This document shows, piece by piece, positions 32,857-46,149 of a stretch of 64,000 nt of DNA. The notes below the pieces were generated by a model. That model worked only from the letters and a program-made list of their open reading frames with translations, did no database searches and had not been told where the DNA came from. Location of the stretch: assembly GCF_041260155.1 (NCBI RefSeq), contig NC_091929.1:44932244-44996243 (forward strand), in the 5' to 3' direction. The translations under genes were made by a program, and so were the position numbers. Source of the DNA: Ptychodera flava (taxonomy: Eukaryota > Hemichordata > Enteropneusta > Ptychoderidae). The number at the start of each line of letters is the position of its first letter. Position 1 is the stretch's first letter.

Positions 32857-34296
32857 TAACTATAGGCTGACTTGAAGAAGTAACATAAACTTCGAAATGC
32901 TGTAAAGCTAATATCAAAGATAAACATTTGGTTTTAATAGTACTTTCTCTGGTATTTATAAAAATTGCGAGAAAAGTAGCAAAGAGAATGATCAATGACT
33001 TCGGTATCCTAGGCCTCTTGCAATAAAACAGCACCAGCTGCCGCATCACTAGCATCTACAGCAAACTTGAATGGCAAACTGAAATCTGGTGCAGACAAGA
33101 TTGAATCACTTTGCAGTATGGCTTTAAGTGTATCAAATACCTGTTGACATTGTTCTGACCAAACGAACATTAGTTCCTTTTTAAGTAAGTTAGTCAAAGG
33201 CTCAGTAATTGTAGAGAAATTTGGACAGAATTTTCTGTAGTAACCAACCATACCAAGAAAGCGTATCAGTTGTGGTTTGCAGTTTGGTATGGGAAAACTT
33301 GTACTGATTCTTTTGCATCTATAGATTGTACCTCACCCTGTACTACAGTATGTCTGGGGTAAGTCACCCTTGCCCAATCAAACTCAGATTTAGCGAGTTT
33401 GACAGTCAAATTGCTTTGCTCATTGTCTCAAAGAACTTCCACATGAGTTTGATGTGTTCTTCCCAGGTGTCACTATACAGGACAACATCGTCGACATAGC
33501 TTCACAACCTTCTAGTCTGGATATGACGTCGTTAATCATTAGTTCTTCTTTCCAAATGGCAATACCTTGTACTGGAACAATCCGTCTGGTGTAACGAAGT
33601 TGGATATTTCTCGGGCACGATCCGTCAGAGGGACTTGCCAAAATCCCTTTAGTAAATCAAATTTTGTCGCACACTTGGCGTTTCCACCTTGATTGATGCA
33701 ATCATCAATCCTTGGGATTGGGAAAGTGTCTGCCTATTGTTAGAGTGTACATTTTCTTGTAGTCTGTGCACATCCTATACCTTTAATCTAGTTTTGACAC
33801 AAGTATGCACGGCAAACAGTTACTTTTACTGGGTTCAACAAAGTCATTATCAAGTAAATATTTGACTTCTTGCTCGAGATGTTTCGCTTGCATTAGTGTC
33901 AGTCTGCATGGATGTTGTTTCACAGGTTTACTGTAACCATTATCAACGTGGTGATAAATGATGTTTGTCTTTGAACAGGTGTTTATATTCGACGATAAGT
34001 CCTTTCATCTGTTGCTGTTGTGACTCCTGGAGGTCAGTTTTACTATCACTACCTGATAATGGTTTAACTGACTGCACTGACAGGTTATGTTACAGTAGAA
34101 TTATTCCTATCTATATATGGCTTCAGCATATAACTGTTTTTGTTTTCGCATGTTTATGATTTAATTTAAATCACTTAATTTCGTATGAATTAGATAAGGA
34201 CTAAAACGAGCATGGTTTGCCAGGAACTGGAAAAAGAATAAGAATTTCCGTTTAGAGGTGTTTTTTATGTTTATGGACTGCTTAGATGACTCATAG

Positions 34297-37085
34297 CAGG
34301 GTTTACATCATGTTTTACTTTGAGAGTCCCTGGGACCCCTGGTGTTAGAAAATGGGAGTCCTACATCAAAATATGGGGGTCCCAATTTATTTCAAAAGAA
34401 TATTTTATTGTTTATCCATGCCATGGTCTTCACTGTGTTCAATTAGTGTTATAACACACGGCAAATGGTTGCACATTTCTTAAAATAATTCTTACATGAA
34501 AATTCTAGTTCATACTGCTCAGGGCCCTCATTGATCAATTCAAAGAACACTATTCATGATTAAAATGATCTCATAACTTTAATGACAAGTTCACAATGTT
34601 GTGAAATTTGAACAAGTATTCAAATTTGTCAAATTGACAAGAAGGTAAGTAATTTCATACTCTGAAATGGCATTCACCTAGCAAGTCCAGTAGGTTTTGA
34701 GTTCACACTCTGCCAACAGCTCCTTCAGCAAATAACCTTGCAGTGTTCATGAAGTCAAAATCATCTATGATGGGGCCAACCAATTTGATGAACATTAGTC
34801 TATTAAGCCTTTGAGGATTGAGTCTACGGTATTTTTTGCCCTCTGTTTGATGGCATTTTGTACTGAAAAGCCCCTCTCACATGGGGCAGAGGACACTGGT
34901 ATGACAAGAGCAATTTTAGCAAGAATGGCAAAATCAGTTGGTAACAGCTTGATATACATATCAAAATTCAGTGCGTCCCTATGAGATCTTGTGAAGTGTT
35001 TGTAAAACAGAAAGTGTGCCCTAGCTCTATCAGCATCAATACCTGGTGTATTGTATAATGATTCAACAGTTGATCAAGCTGGTTGACCCATAGTCAGGTA
35101 GGTTGGCCAAATTTTCAGGATATCTGTGTGGGTTTAGAATTACATCAAAACATTCCAGAATATTCATCTCATCATTTTGAAATCTGCTATCTAAATACTG
35201 CAGCAGTTTGTTGATATAATTTCTCTCACAGTACAGAACCTCTGTCTGAGTGGCTGATTGTAAGTGATTCGAATGTTTTTGTATGTGTCTTTCTGACCAT
35301 TGCCAGGAACATCACCCAAATCATTAAAGACTTCTCTGACAGTGTGTGAATCATTAGTCATTGTATTCAATGTGCCCTTAGTAGACTGAACACTTTATGG
35401 GATAGGTTGACAGAATCTTTGTGAATGTAAAAGGCTCAAAATTCCAATCACAGTAAGGACATCAATCAATAAGGCGGTGAATAGCAGAAACAATGAATTG
35501 GAGACAAATTTCAACAGCCGATCAGCCTTTCCCCCTTTTTTGTCACTTGCAAGTGCCAAAGCAATTGGCTCAAAACTGATGAAAATCATCTTGACAGCTG
35601 ATTCAACCGACAACCGGCGAACAGATGTAGGCTGAGTAATTTGTTTTGCCTTCCAATTCAACAGAGTTTGAATTTCTCTAAGTTTGTCATATCTCACACT
35701 AGAGTCATTAAAGTATTTATACAATGAATGGATTATATTATGATATTCTTTGCAATATTCAATATCTCTGCCTGCTTGAGAAGCAGCAAGATTCAATCGA
35801 TGTGCAACACAATGCACTTGAACAAGGTTGGGATTTCTGGCTTTTAGTTTTGCACCCAACCCGTACCCGTTCAAAAACGGCCGCCCGGTCTGTTCCTAGT
35901 CAATATATTTTGTCTACGGCCGCGTCACAGATTTCTTTCCAAGTCAAAAATTCAATCAAGGCGTTTTCGATCCCTGCAGTAGTGGCATCTGTAATTTGCT
36001 GGTTACCGAGGAAAGAAACATTCGCCTTGCCATTCTGAATATATCGAACATATATGGCCAGTTTCTTATGAACGGTTATGTTCACAAGTCTCATCCAACA
36101 TTATAGGCCGATGAAATCACTAAGACTTGCATGTATGCTATCAATCAGGGACTTCGATCACACGTTGAATACACTCTTCAAACTCCATAACTATCGGAGG
36201 ACGTTTATAATATTCAATGTCTAAGCCGTTCAGATTCTGTAGATGCATGATGTCAGTGAATACATTGCATGGAAGGTCACGTTTAGCGATCAGATAAACA
36301 GTACGTAATTGTGCAGCGTACGCCTCGAGTTCGTTACTCTTACCCTGCAACTGCCGGTCCTCTGCAGATTTGCGAGCAGTAGTAAATTGTGACCTCACGC
36401 TTAGGATTTTAACACTTGTGAGATGACTTTTCGAGTCCTGATGACGAGTGAGAGTTGAATGTTGAAAATTAGAACAACCTTCCGTGAACGGGCATGTAAC
36501 ATTCGCTTTCAAACATACATCTCATTCCATGACGTTTCGCTCTTCAGAATATCGAAGCCATTTAAATCTATCGAGCCAACTTCTGTTGAATGTTCGTAAT
36601 TTTGCTGACTTGACCGGGGGACCTGATGTATCAGTATCGCATGCCGTAGCTGCTGTTTCGGCCTCGACCAAACCTGGCATCGTGCTGGTTGCTGCGGCCG
36701 CCGAAAAACTTTCGCAGATCGGCTTGTTTTGGGTGTTTGATACGACCCGCATGATGCATATACATGTGTTGATCGCCGCAAACAACAAATCGACCAATTA
36801 AGAATCATTTACATTTTGAAAGTCACTTTTTACGGTAGTAAAATTTGTTTCCGCGGGTACCATTGGTCATCAAACAGTGGAGGCCAATGCACTACGGAGC
36901 ATTCCATTATAGTATGGGGTCGGTAAGGTTTACTGGGATGTGTTTTGCGTGTTCAGCAGCTCACAAAATATACACCAGCAACAGATATTTCTGCGTCCGA
37001 AGGGACGCGTAGTTCAGTTTTTGAGGGGTCCTGCGTCCGGTTTTATGCGTAAAGGACGCAGAAATGCGCGTCATGTAAAACCCTG
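34297..37085 (-). mobile_element. hAT-superfamily DNA transposon with broken transposase, inserted in the retroelement
   Basis: Terminal inverted repeats CAGGGTTTACATCATG (34297 on) and CGTCATGTAAAACCCTG (to 37085) are flanked on both sides by ctcatag (34290-34296 and 37086-37092), a target-site duplication of at least 7 bp. Transposase pieces are on the minus strand: an N-terminal TTF-type zinc-finger region (FNRSWLDRFKWLRYSEE near 36.57 kb; CSNFQHSTLTRHQDSKSHL near 36.45 kb), a central core with VHCVAHRLNLAASQ near 35.8 kb, and a C-terminal dimerisation part with SSAPCERGFS near 34.9 kb. The pieces fall in different frames with stops between them, so the transposase is dead. It resembles the ZNF862/KIAA1586-like branch of hAT proteins. 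Confidence 0.8.
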
Positions 37086-37092
37086 CTCATAG

Positions 37093-37578
37093 TGGTGCGG
37101 CATGGCAAATCCATCGTGCATTTTTTTATAAAACCACCAAATTTGGCTCAGATTTGTCTTACTATGTGTTGAACATATTCAGATACCGAGCCACTGAAAT
37201 CTGTTGAAGCGTTGCCATGGCAGCCATTTTTAAAATGGCCACCAGACAAGGTATTTCTCACCTAGTAAATGTCAACTGCACAACGCGTTGAGTAATTTTG
37301 TGTTGAATATTTTCAATTAGAAAATATGGGAAGAGTAATTTACAATTTGTTTCAACTTTTCTTAATTGTCTGACTTGTTAAACGGGTAAATACTGACAAA
37401 AACCATTCTTATGCATGAAATGCACGGTATAAGATCCTATCAAAGGACGACACTATGTCAGCAGTCAAGAAATGTTAGGCCATGGGCTAGAGGGGTACAT
37501 GCACCTCTAGGATATCAAACTGTATTTATAGAAGCCTTGGGATCCCTAGAATACGAAATAAAATTATAACAGAAAAAA
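37093..37578. other. Non-coding stretch between hAT element and tandem repeat
   Basis: AT-rich DNA with no supported gene. It continues the sequence interrupted by the hAT insertion, since the duplicated target site lies at its left edge. Confidence 0.5.
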
Positions 37579-38700
37579 GGGATGCAATAACTGTTATGGC
37601 TGTGTTTTGTAGAGTACCGCAAACTCACTATTTTGCGTATACCCACGTGCATTTGTCTTGTAGTACTAGTACTTGTTAGTCCTCTGCAAAATATTTTTAA
37701 CATAACCTGACTTGTTGGGTATCATTAGAATGGAAATATATTCGTCTTTAAAATGACATATGTGATATGCAATATGTTCCATAATTTTTTTAATGAAATA
37801 GAACCAAAACTTACCCGATATCCCAAAGTTTGCCATGCAAATTATAACTAATATCAAATTATAACAATGTTTTACCTTGGCATAACACAAAAAGGCAATG
37901 CTTTGTATGATATCTGTTTTATTTGCTACAGGGACATGTTAATCATGTGAAATAGACTTTTGACAGAAAAAAAAAGATTGGGATGCTATAGCTCTACCGG
38001 TCATATTTTGAAGGGTGCCGCAAAATCATAGTATTTCCAACTCTAACGCGTTTTCGTTAAACCTGTCTTCTTGTAGGTCATCTGCTGAGCTAAATTTTTA
38101 ACATAACATGGCTTATAGGGTAACATTGGAAAGTAATTGTATTCTTCTTTCAGGTGACATATTGTAATAGGCAATATCTTCCATAGTGTTTATAAAATAT
38201 GTCCAAAACTTACCCCGTACCCCAAACTTTACATTGCAAATTACTGTCACTGCTTATCTCAAATTCTACCAATTTGTACCTAGACATATTACAAATGGCA
38301 ATGCTTTGCATAAAATATGTTTTATTTGCTACAAGAATATGTCAAAATATGAAATAGACTTTTAACAATAAAACTATTGGGATGCAATGGCTGTTACGGT
38401 CATGTTTAAAGGGTACCTTAAAGTCAAAGTATTGCGAATCGCATCTTTTTTTGTTAAGCGTGTCTCCTTGTAAGTCATCTGCTGAGCTTATATTTTAACA
38501 TAACATGGTTTATGGGGTAACATTGGAAAGTAATTTTATTCTTCTTTCAGATGACAAATTGTAATATGCAATATCTTCCACTGTTTTTATAAAATATGAC
38601 CAAAACTTACCCCATACTCCAAACTTTATTGAAAATTAATGTCACTGCTTATCTCAAATTCAACAAACCTTTTACCTAGACATATAATAAATGACCATTT
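37579..38700. repeat. Tandem repeat, about 405-bp unit, nearly three copies
   Basis: Units start near 37579, 37980 and 38389 with similar text (gggatgcaataactgtt, gggatgctatagctc, gggatgcaatggctgtt). Each continues with a shared run including aacataacatgg, a gtaacattggaaagtaat type stretch and caaaacttacccc. Units are diverged, and units 2 and 3 are closest. No coding capacity is seen. Confidence 0.7.
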
Positions 38701-39149
38701 TCGATCACTTTTGAAAGCCCGGTTTGGTCATCACTGTGCGCCGCCATTTTGAAACAAGTCCGCTCTCGCAAAAACGAACGCTCAACTCACGCGAGAATTA
38801 AAAATCGTGTGCTTAAGAGCTACGACGGGATATCAAGTACTTGTTTTACATTACACTGCCTCTGTTCCCGCCCGTGTTACTATAAACTGATGGGAATCAT
38901 GTAATTTTCCAGTTTTAAATAATTTATGTTAGTGATTGGCATTTCCGAGTTAAATTGCTATAGCCTAATGATCTACAATTGTTATTCTAGAAAACGATTG
39001 ACAGCATTTGGGCCTCAATCAATGGCAAAAATATGCATCACGCATCAAACACAGAAATTAGCATGCTATTGCCTGAAAACATCAATATCGATATACTCTA
39101 CGCTGCGCTTGCTCTCAGGTCAGACCTGTTACATATTATGCATTTATTA

Positions 39150-39425
39150 CGACAATACGCCCACTATTCACCACAGAATCATCCGTAGAACAGCACCTAT
39201 GGGATTTTACATGTACAGCCTATACTAGTAATTGAAGATTGTTATGTTTCAAAATGGCCGCCACACCAGAACGAGGCTCTATGCTTATAAAAATATGCAA
39301 ATAGTAATCTTAATGGGCATTTATGCTGGAAATACATCCACTATTCCCCACAGAATCATCTGTAGAGCCGCAAGTAGGGGATCTTATCTGATGGTTGCCA
39401 TATTTAAAAATGGCCGCCACAACAG
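39150..39425. repeat. Diverged direct duplication, about 180-bp period
   Basis: The text cccactattcaccacagaat near 39160 recurs as ccactattccccacagaat near 39337. Both are followed by atcat.tgtagaac/gc, a ctat/tctg stretch and a-aatggccgccac. Two copies only; short frames here are not convincing genes. Confidence 0.5.
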
Positions 39426-41858
39426 AACACGTCTTAACCTGTGGTGGCTCGGTATCCAATTGATTTATATTATGATTATCTACATTCATACCAAATTTCA
39501 TGCTTTTATCACAAAATGCACAATTGTTATGAAAATTTTGCTTACGCCGGCCCACTATCAAGTTTTTCCCAGGCTAAATCACATACCTTTGTAAGTTTTG
39601 TACGAAATTCTGATACATATTGCAAAATATTCAGACAATCATTGTCATTCTCTTTAAAGAGTTTAAGTGTGCAACGGACTATATGTCTAAATACAAGCTC
39701 AAATTTACTAAACCAAGAGACTCTTAAATTGACTCTCTAACAGCAAAGAGCAGAAAATGAATTCCTTCACCCCACTTCTTCTCTGTGTCAAAACAGTAGG
39801 TCCTAATCATATTTTTACCTTCTCGTGTCTATTTATAGACAGAGAAGGTATTAGAGTTGAAAACCAGTACGCTGGTGTCAACTTCTACTTCCGTCTGTCA
39901 ATACTTCCGTCTGTCAAGATCCGTTGACGTCATGCCATTGTGATGTGTCATATCATAAACTGGTGGGGTGTTCATGGTTCAGGTTGAAGTGTAGGAGAAC
40001 GATTTTGAGCTGTGACAAAAATCAAAAGGGACTTAGCGGCATAGCCACAGTGTTACATGTAAGCCTTTCTCCAAGGTTCTTAGTTGACTACAATCTATTA
40101 CAGACTACTGAGCTGACGTTAGGGTACTCACTTTGTGTTTGCTCACTCTGTGTGCGCCAGTGTTTGGTACTGAGTTGCGTGGATATCCCCTCATGGCCTC
40201 AAGTGATATGGGCCTGTTGAATAATCTGCAGATGATCATATGCCTCTTCTGAAAACGGTCATTGTGTAAGCCTGTCAGCATTTTCCTTGCATTTTTTCTC
40301 ATTTAATTTTGCAAAATATCGGCGAGTACCTCAATATTTCAAGATAACTCTTTCTTCCCAATCGTTTCCTTGAGTTTCAGAGTGTTATGAACAAAAATGA
40401 GTGAAAGTTTTAGACAGGAAAATCGGATGTCGGCCATGTTCAATGTTTACAGTACAATCAGAAGTTTATGTGGAGAAAATAACTAACAAAACTGTTCATG
40501 ATGCCCGCCTTCTAGAGGCAGACCTTCCTATATGAAGTACCACATTTCATGCTCGTGGAAAGCTTGACCACACAAAGGAGCATTTTAACTTTTAGAAAAT
40601 GACAAATTGAATAAGAAGGTATTCTGAAAAAGTCAAATACTGAGGAAAAATGCGGAAATATTCAAAATAAACAGGTTAACTGACTGGTCAGCTATAAAAA
40701 ACAATAAAAACGTTTATAATCAAAAGTTTTTGAGATGCGCATATTTTAACAAATACAGAAATTATTAACATTAGAAATATAAGACCAAACTATTATTTCA
40801 GGGATGGGACAGGTTGGAAATGAGGGGTGAGAGACAAAGGCACTCCTATTGCTGCATGTGGATGCAGCCACACCATTTCATTTACAGCATACTTATTCAC
40901 TGTGTTGTGTTCAAGTTCCATACTGTACTAACTGTCATACAAGGATAACATAAGCAAATCAAATCAAATAAGAAAAGGATCAATGCTGTTGTGTGGGTTT
41001 TGCTGAACATGGCTGATTTTAATATTTCGCCCTACATATTTGGTATCCAGCAAAGGCATATTTTGATGTAAAGTCAAAATTAACACTACATTGCTGACAA
41101 TATATGTTACCGTTTCTGCATGAACTTTTCTTTTTTAAATTACAGTATAGTAGTACTTCGAACAGATTAACAATTATCGTGATGTCAACCCATGATCTTA
41201 CATCACAAAGACTAATTCTGCCATTTTTTGTTTTTCAGTCATTTTATAAATTTTGCACTGCACAAGGTGATTGAACAAATTGCAATGTTTGAATTTGTAA
41301 ACTCAAAGAATAAAAATCCTTTGGTCACAGATTAAATTATTTTTTTTGAAAAGAAATTTACTCTTAAACTCTTTTAGCATATATTCTTTACATGGTCATG
41401 TATTTCAAGGAAAATATGCCTATTAAAAACAGTAATTTCTTCACTTTCAATTTGTTTTGAATACTATGACAATTATCAGCCATGAGGTTTTACAAACACA
41501 AGACCAGATAAGCGTTTTTCATCATTTCCACAGGACTCTTTGGAAAATCCATTAAAAACAGTTAAAAGTGACTTAAAATGATCACTTGGTATACATTTAA
41601 TTTACAGATGCCAGGTTGTGTATTTCACATGCACTCAGGTCAGTAGGGAAGTGTGTCATTACTATTTTGGACTGTTAATTCTTATTTCTGAATTATTTAA
41701 CTTTTTTCCACATTGAACTATCTTTAGGCAGTTTATACTGTAGCTTAGATTTTTTTTGATTGATATATTTAATCATCTTATGGGTTCTTTGGGTCAATAT
41801 TCCACCTCATGCCCCTACATCATCAACTATTTAACAACAACTCCATGCAAACAACCAA
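39426..41858. other. Unassigned AT-rich block inside the retroelement
   Basis: No gene, RNA gene or clear repeat is supported here. The only local structure noted is a short tandem acttccgtctgtcaa pair near 39886-39916. It is part of the roughly 7.7-kb insertion separating integrase from reverse transcriptase. Confidence 0.4.
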
Positions 41859-44800
41859 TTACCTGACCTGGCCACACATTAGAGAAGGTAAAGCGTCATT
41901 GACAGTATTTTTTAAAGTTTGATGAAATCGCTCGAGAGCACCCTGACTTTCTGGGTGATAGGCTGAGGACCTATGTTGTTGAATGCCTAGCTGATCCATG
42001 ACTTGTTGAAACATTCCAGACATAAAATTGGAGCCTTGATCGGAATGGACACATTTAGGGAGAATAAAGTGAAACATTGACTGAAGCTTTCACTATAGTC
42101 CTTGCCTTTATGTTTCTCTGTGGTATGGCTTCAGGAACTGAGTAGATGTATACATTATTGTCAACATTTACTCGTTTCCTGATCTTGTTTTTGGTAGGGG
42201 CCCAACACAGTCTATAAGTATCCTACTAAATGATCTTGAAATGCAGGAATTGGCTGTAAAGAGGCTTTCAGAATGGTCTGCTTTGGTTTTCCTACCATTT
42301 GATATGTGTGATAAGGTTTACAGAAATGTGCTACATCCTGCCTGAGATTAGGTCAATAAAAATGACTGAGAATTTATGATAGGTCTTTCTGATTCCTAAA
42401 TGACCAGACCAGGGGTTTTCATGGGCCAGGCAAATTATTTTAGCATGATAGGACTTCGGAATCATAATTTGATGTTTTACAGCCGTATCTGCATCAACCA
42501 AGGCATCTGTAGGTCTCCATTTACGCATGAAAATACAATACTCTGCATAATAACAAAGAGGAAGTTTCACCTTCATCATCAACCCTGTAAAACAAACACA
42601 AATATCTATATGTTGTTCTGCAATGTAAATGTCTGATCTTGGTCAGATCAAGTTTTACTGGAAGTTTCGAATCCACTAGGGATAACAGAATGATCTGTAC
42701 CAAGGACCTGGCTGAGAAGGGTGTCATTTAAGGCAACGTCTGTGACATCGTTTTTGAGAATATTTTGATTCTCAGAAGTTTTCTTCGACACGGTCTGCAA
42801 ACAGCACATGCAGGATACATTCAGGGATTTCTTGCTCAATTGACACTGGATCCTGATCTTAACCAGGTTTATCGGTCACAAGTGGATTAGAAATGACCTT
42901 GTCCCCAACAAGGTCGTTTCAAAGGAGAAGGTAAATCCCTTTGAAAGGCAAAAAAGGCCTTATGCCAAAGGTTACGGGTCAAGAAACAAAATCCGAAGAC
43001 AAATAGACATTATGGAGAGGAACAGAAATGTAGTCATTACAATCTACCCCTTAATAAGAACTTTAGAACCTGAAAATGACTTTTCAGAAAATGGCAGGGT
43101 AGCCGCCAACAAAAGAGATTGGGAACCCCGATAACTCTTAAGATTTTGACAGGGCTAGCGGAAGACAAATCACTAGAAAGTGATATTAAACCATCGTAAA
43201 TAAAATGGTTCGAAAATACCCATAATGCTATCTTGAGAAGAATTGAGCTCGACCTCATTGATTGGGGATAAGAGGGTTAAACCTCAGAAATGATTCGCAC
43301 ACATTATTAGACTCTAATTGAGATGATAAAGAAATAAAACCGGTGGGCGTAGATCCACTTTGACCACTTTGACCTTCATGTTTTCTTTTCAATTTGAAAT
43401 AATGTGATGATTAAATCTCCGTTTTTTGTACAATAATTCCAAATTATTTGCCAGAAGGAGATTTAGACTTGGGATCTAACGATATGGGAGTGTTACTTGA
43501 ATTCTTTGAACTGTTGTCATTTGATTTTCGACTCTGCTTTGAGAAATTCTTAGATGAAAAGGAAGGGTTAAATTTCCCTGTACCGTTTGGGTATGGAAAG
43601 GACTGGAATGGTTTGCTGACAAATGAAGTTTTTTGAGTCAATGAATAATTATTGGCTGAACGTTCTGCAACCTCTAATGTATCTTCCTTTCGCTCATTGA
43701 TAACGTCTTGATGGCACTTTGGATACACCTTTTAAATTCCTCAATCAAAATGAGCTGCCTCAGCTTTTCGTGATTTCGGCAAATCTTTCAAGAAAATACC
43801 AACGATCAAACAGCTTTTCCTTTGTTCGAGCAAATTCACCATAAGCGTGATGTTTCACTATTTCAAGGTCCCTAAATTTCTGACGGTAAGCTTCAGGCTA
43901 CAACTCATAGCCCTTGAGAATTAATTCCTTCACAGAATATTAATCTGAAGCCTGCTCTACTGACAACTAAATGTAAATTTCTCTGGCTTTACCCCCCAAA
44001 GCACTCTGGAAAAGCATAGAACAGGACTTCTTAGGCCAATTCAAACTCTGAGCATTTTTTCAAAATTGATGGATATATTTTTCAACATTATTTTCTTGGA
44101 AGGAGGAACTAACCTGAAATGCTTAGTGATGTCAAAATTGTCTGAAATGAATAATTTCCTGACTGTCGAAGCTCTAACTCTAACATTTCTAATTGTAGTT
44201 GATGTTCTGCTAATTTTCTTCCCTTTCTTTTTATTCTCTCTCTTTCTCTCTTTGTCAATCTTCCATTTGTAATCTTTCCTGCCTATCTTCTCTCTCTGTC
44301 ATTTTTCTATGTGCAATTCTCTCTCTGTCTTTCTTTCTCCCATTTGTAATTTTTACTTTTCTAATGCCAATTTCTTAAGCTCCCAATCTGCCTCCATTTC
44401 TAAATTTTTGAGTTTTATGGTAGACTGTGTGGTGGATTCGGGCCTTTAATCTTTTAAGGTGGCTTCTTCAAATTTGCCTACACTGACTAAATACTTAACA
44501 ATATTGTACTGAATTTCATTTGTGTGCATAGATATTTTAACTTATTACATTAGGAAATTGGCCAGTGTAACTAGGTGGTCTTTTCTGAGGGATTCATATG
44601 CGTCCTGATGAAGGTCCTCCATAAATTTGTCTGGCTTGAATTCCGCCATTATGAAAGTTCGCTGAGCTCACAATATACAGTAGTTTGGAATAGGCTGGTA
44701 AAATGTTGTCAAACGGCTCAAATGTTCGTAATTCCGGCCAAGCCCCCAATTTTGTCACGTTAGAGAAATCGAACAAAACAGAGAACTCAGCAATTCCCTT

Positions 44801-45339
44801 TTAAAACGATTTTACTAACAGTGAACTCAGCAATTCCCTTTTAAAACGATTTTACTACAAAAATCAAAACAAATCGCTAAGTCTAGCGATAGAATACAAA
44901 CTGTAAACATTTACAGGCTACTTATCTAAGCTTGGACGGTACTCTACTCCAGATGTTAGTCAGACACTGAGACAGACAAAGCAGTCCTTTGTCTTGTTTG
45001 CAGGCTAAAGGTTGCGCAAGGTCTACAGGATAAATCCAGCGTTGCTATGAAGGTCTTGAAAAGTCTTGGAATTAACACTGCTGGAGTTTCCAAAGTCTTG
45101 AAGTAACACGTCAAAGACACGATCTCAAATGTCTGACAGTATGCTGTACTGTCCTAGTATTTATACTTAAATGGGTAAGTAAGAGAATATAAGAATCTAG
45201 AACTTCTGTTGGTATGCTAATTACTGCTCTAAAATATCTCCACTTACACGACTAATTGAATTTCTAGAAGGTTCCCAATATAAGTAACTGAATTCTAGGT
45301 CGTGAGGTCGTGAAGGACAGTGACCTTGAGATCTTTACA

Positions 45340-45513
45340 GGGCCCTTCAGCAGTGTACTATTACTCAGGCCAGCTACCACTTATCCTGGTAAGATACAGC
45401 CACTGTGTAAAGCCCTGTACGAACCCGATTCACGACACTGGGGCCCGAAAGAAAGTGTCGCACTAAGCTGGGTTGCCTTCTTTGTGATAGTTATAACGTT
45501 CATCGTGTACTAG
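45340..45513 (+). CDS. Candidate last exon with hydrophobic C-terminal tail (possible gene C 3' end)
   Basis: The frame directly after the right LTR reads GPFSSVLLLRPATTYPG and so on, and ends in a hydrophobic run (ALSWVAFFVIVITFIVY) before a stop at 45511-45513. An AATAAA follows near 45543. The opening loosely resembles the domain C end of amylases (a TFxVxL strand followed by a YPG turn), and the hydrophobic end resembles the tails of A, B and D. Position also fits: the gene D-type upstream DNA begins 1.7 kb further on, as it does 1.1 kb after gene B. The similarity is weak and the exon start is lost at the LTR edge. Confidence 0.35.
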   Translation, partial: GPFSSVLLLRPATTYPGKIQPLCKALYEPDSRHWGPKESVALSWVAFFVIVITFIVY

Positions 45514-45544
45514 CACTTGCTGGACATTGGCTTTCTAAGAAAAT

Positions 45545-46149
45545 AAATTCTGACTATAGCGCAATCTTGTAAAGTCTGCGTTAGATTGCTTTGAAAGTGG
45601 GTTCTATGCCATCTTCAACACATTGCAATGTTTCATTTTCATGTTCTCTACTTTCTACAAAGTCTTATTATATGTTTTTAACTGTTTGATGATTGAAAAA
45701 GTAAACATCGACTGTTGAGTAATAATAGCGAGCAAGAATGCAAGTGAACTGAGACTGGCATTTTCGTTCAACGAGCGATCATTAAGTGCTACAGGATAAC
45801 AGAGTCAATGAGTTGGCCATGCTCTGGTTTGATCCTATTAATTGGTTCATTCTATTTTAACTCTTCGTAAGTCATGAGGCACTTTTTGTGTTGTAATTTA
45901 CTTATGTATCCATATTTAATAAACTAACTGTACTTTTATAGACATTAATGTAGGTTAGAAAGCCAAATTTCTACACTTTTGCCATAGGGTAAAACTACAT
46001 CTACAAAATGCCAAGTAAAAGTGGCTAATGGGGGTCAACCTGTGAGCTAGATTAAATCAAGAGAGGTCAGAAATCTAAGTTTTGTCAAATTTTCTACGTA
46101 AAAGTCCACTGGAGACGAAAGTACAGTCAAAAACGCGGTGCGTATATGT
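45545..46149. other. Spacer after the candidate exon
   Basis: AT-rich, with no gene supported. Faint likeness to the spacer after gene B (27480-28000) is visible but not conclusive. Confidence 0.4.

Larger units (their letters stand above)
31349..45339 (-). mobile_element. Broken Gmr1-like Ty3/gypsy LTR retroelement, interrupted by other elements
   Basis: A fossil LTR element lying on the minus strand. Related LTRs lie at about 31349-31906 and 44753-45339; the right one is shorter at its outer end. By eye they differ at about one base in ten, so the insertion is not young. Next to the right LTR is a primer-site-like stretch (minus strand ttgggggcttggccgg). Parts in minus-strand order: gag (about 44.78-43.44 kb), protease region (about 43.3-42.8), integrase with zinc-binding and core parts (about 42.75-41.86), then after an inserted block reverse transcriptase (about 34.09-33.25) and RNase H (about 33.25-32.85). 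Integrase before reverse transcriptase is the known Gmr1-type order. All domains are broken, with many breaks overall. Confidence 0.8.

Noticed and set aside
36484-36801. Plus-strand 105-codon frame
   Set aside because: Antisense shadow of the hAT transposase N-terminal region.
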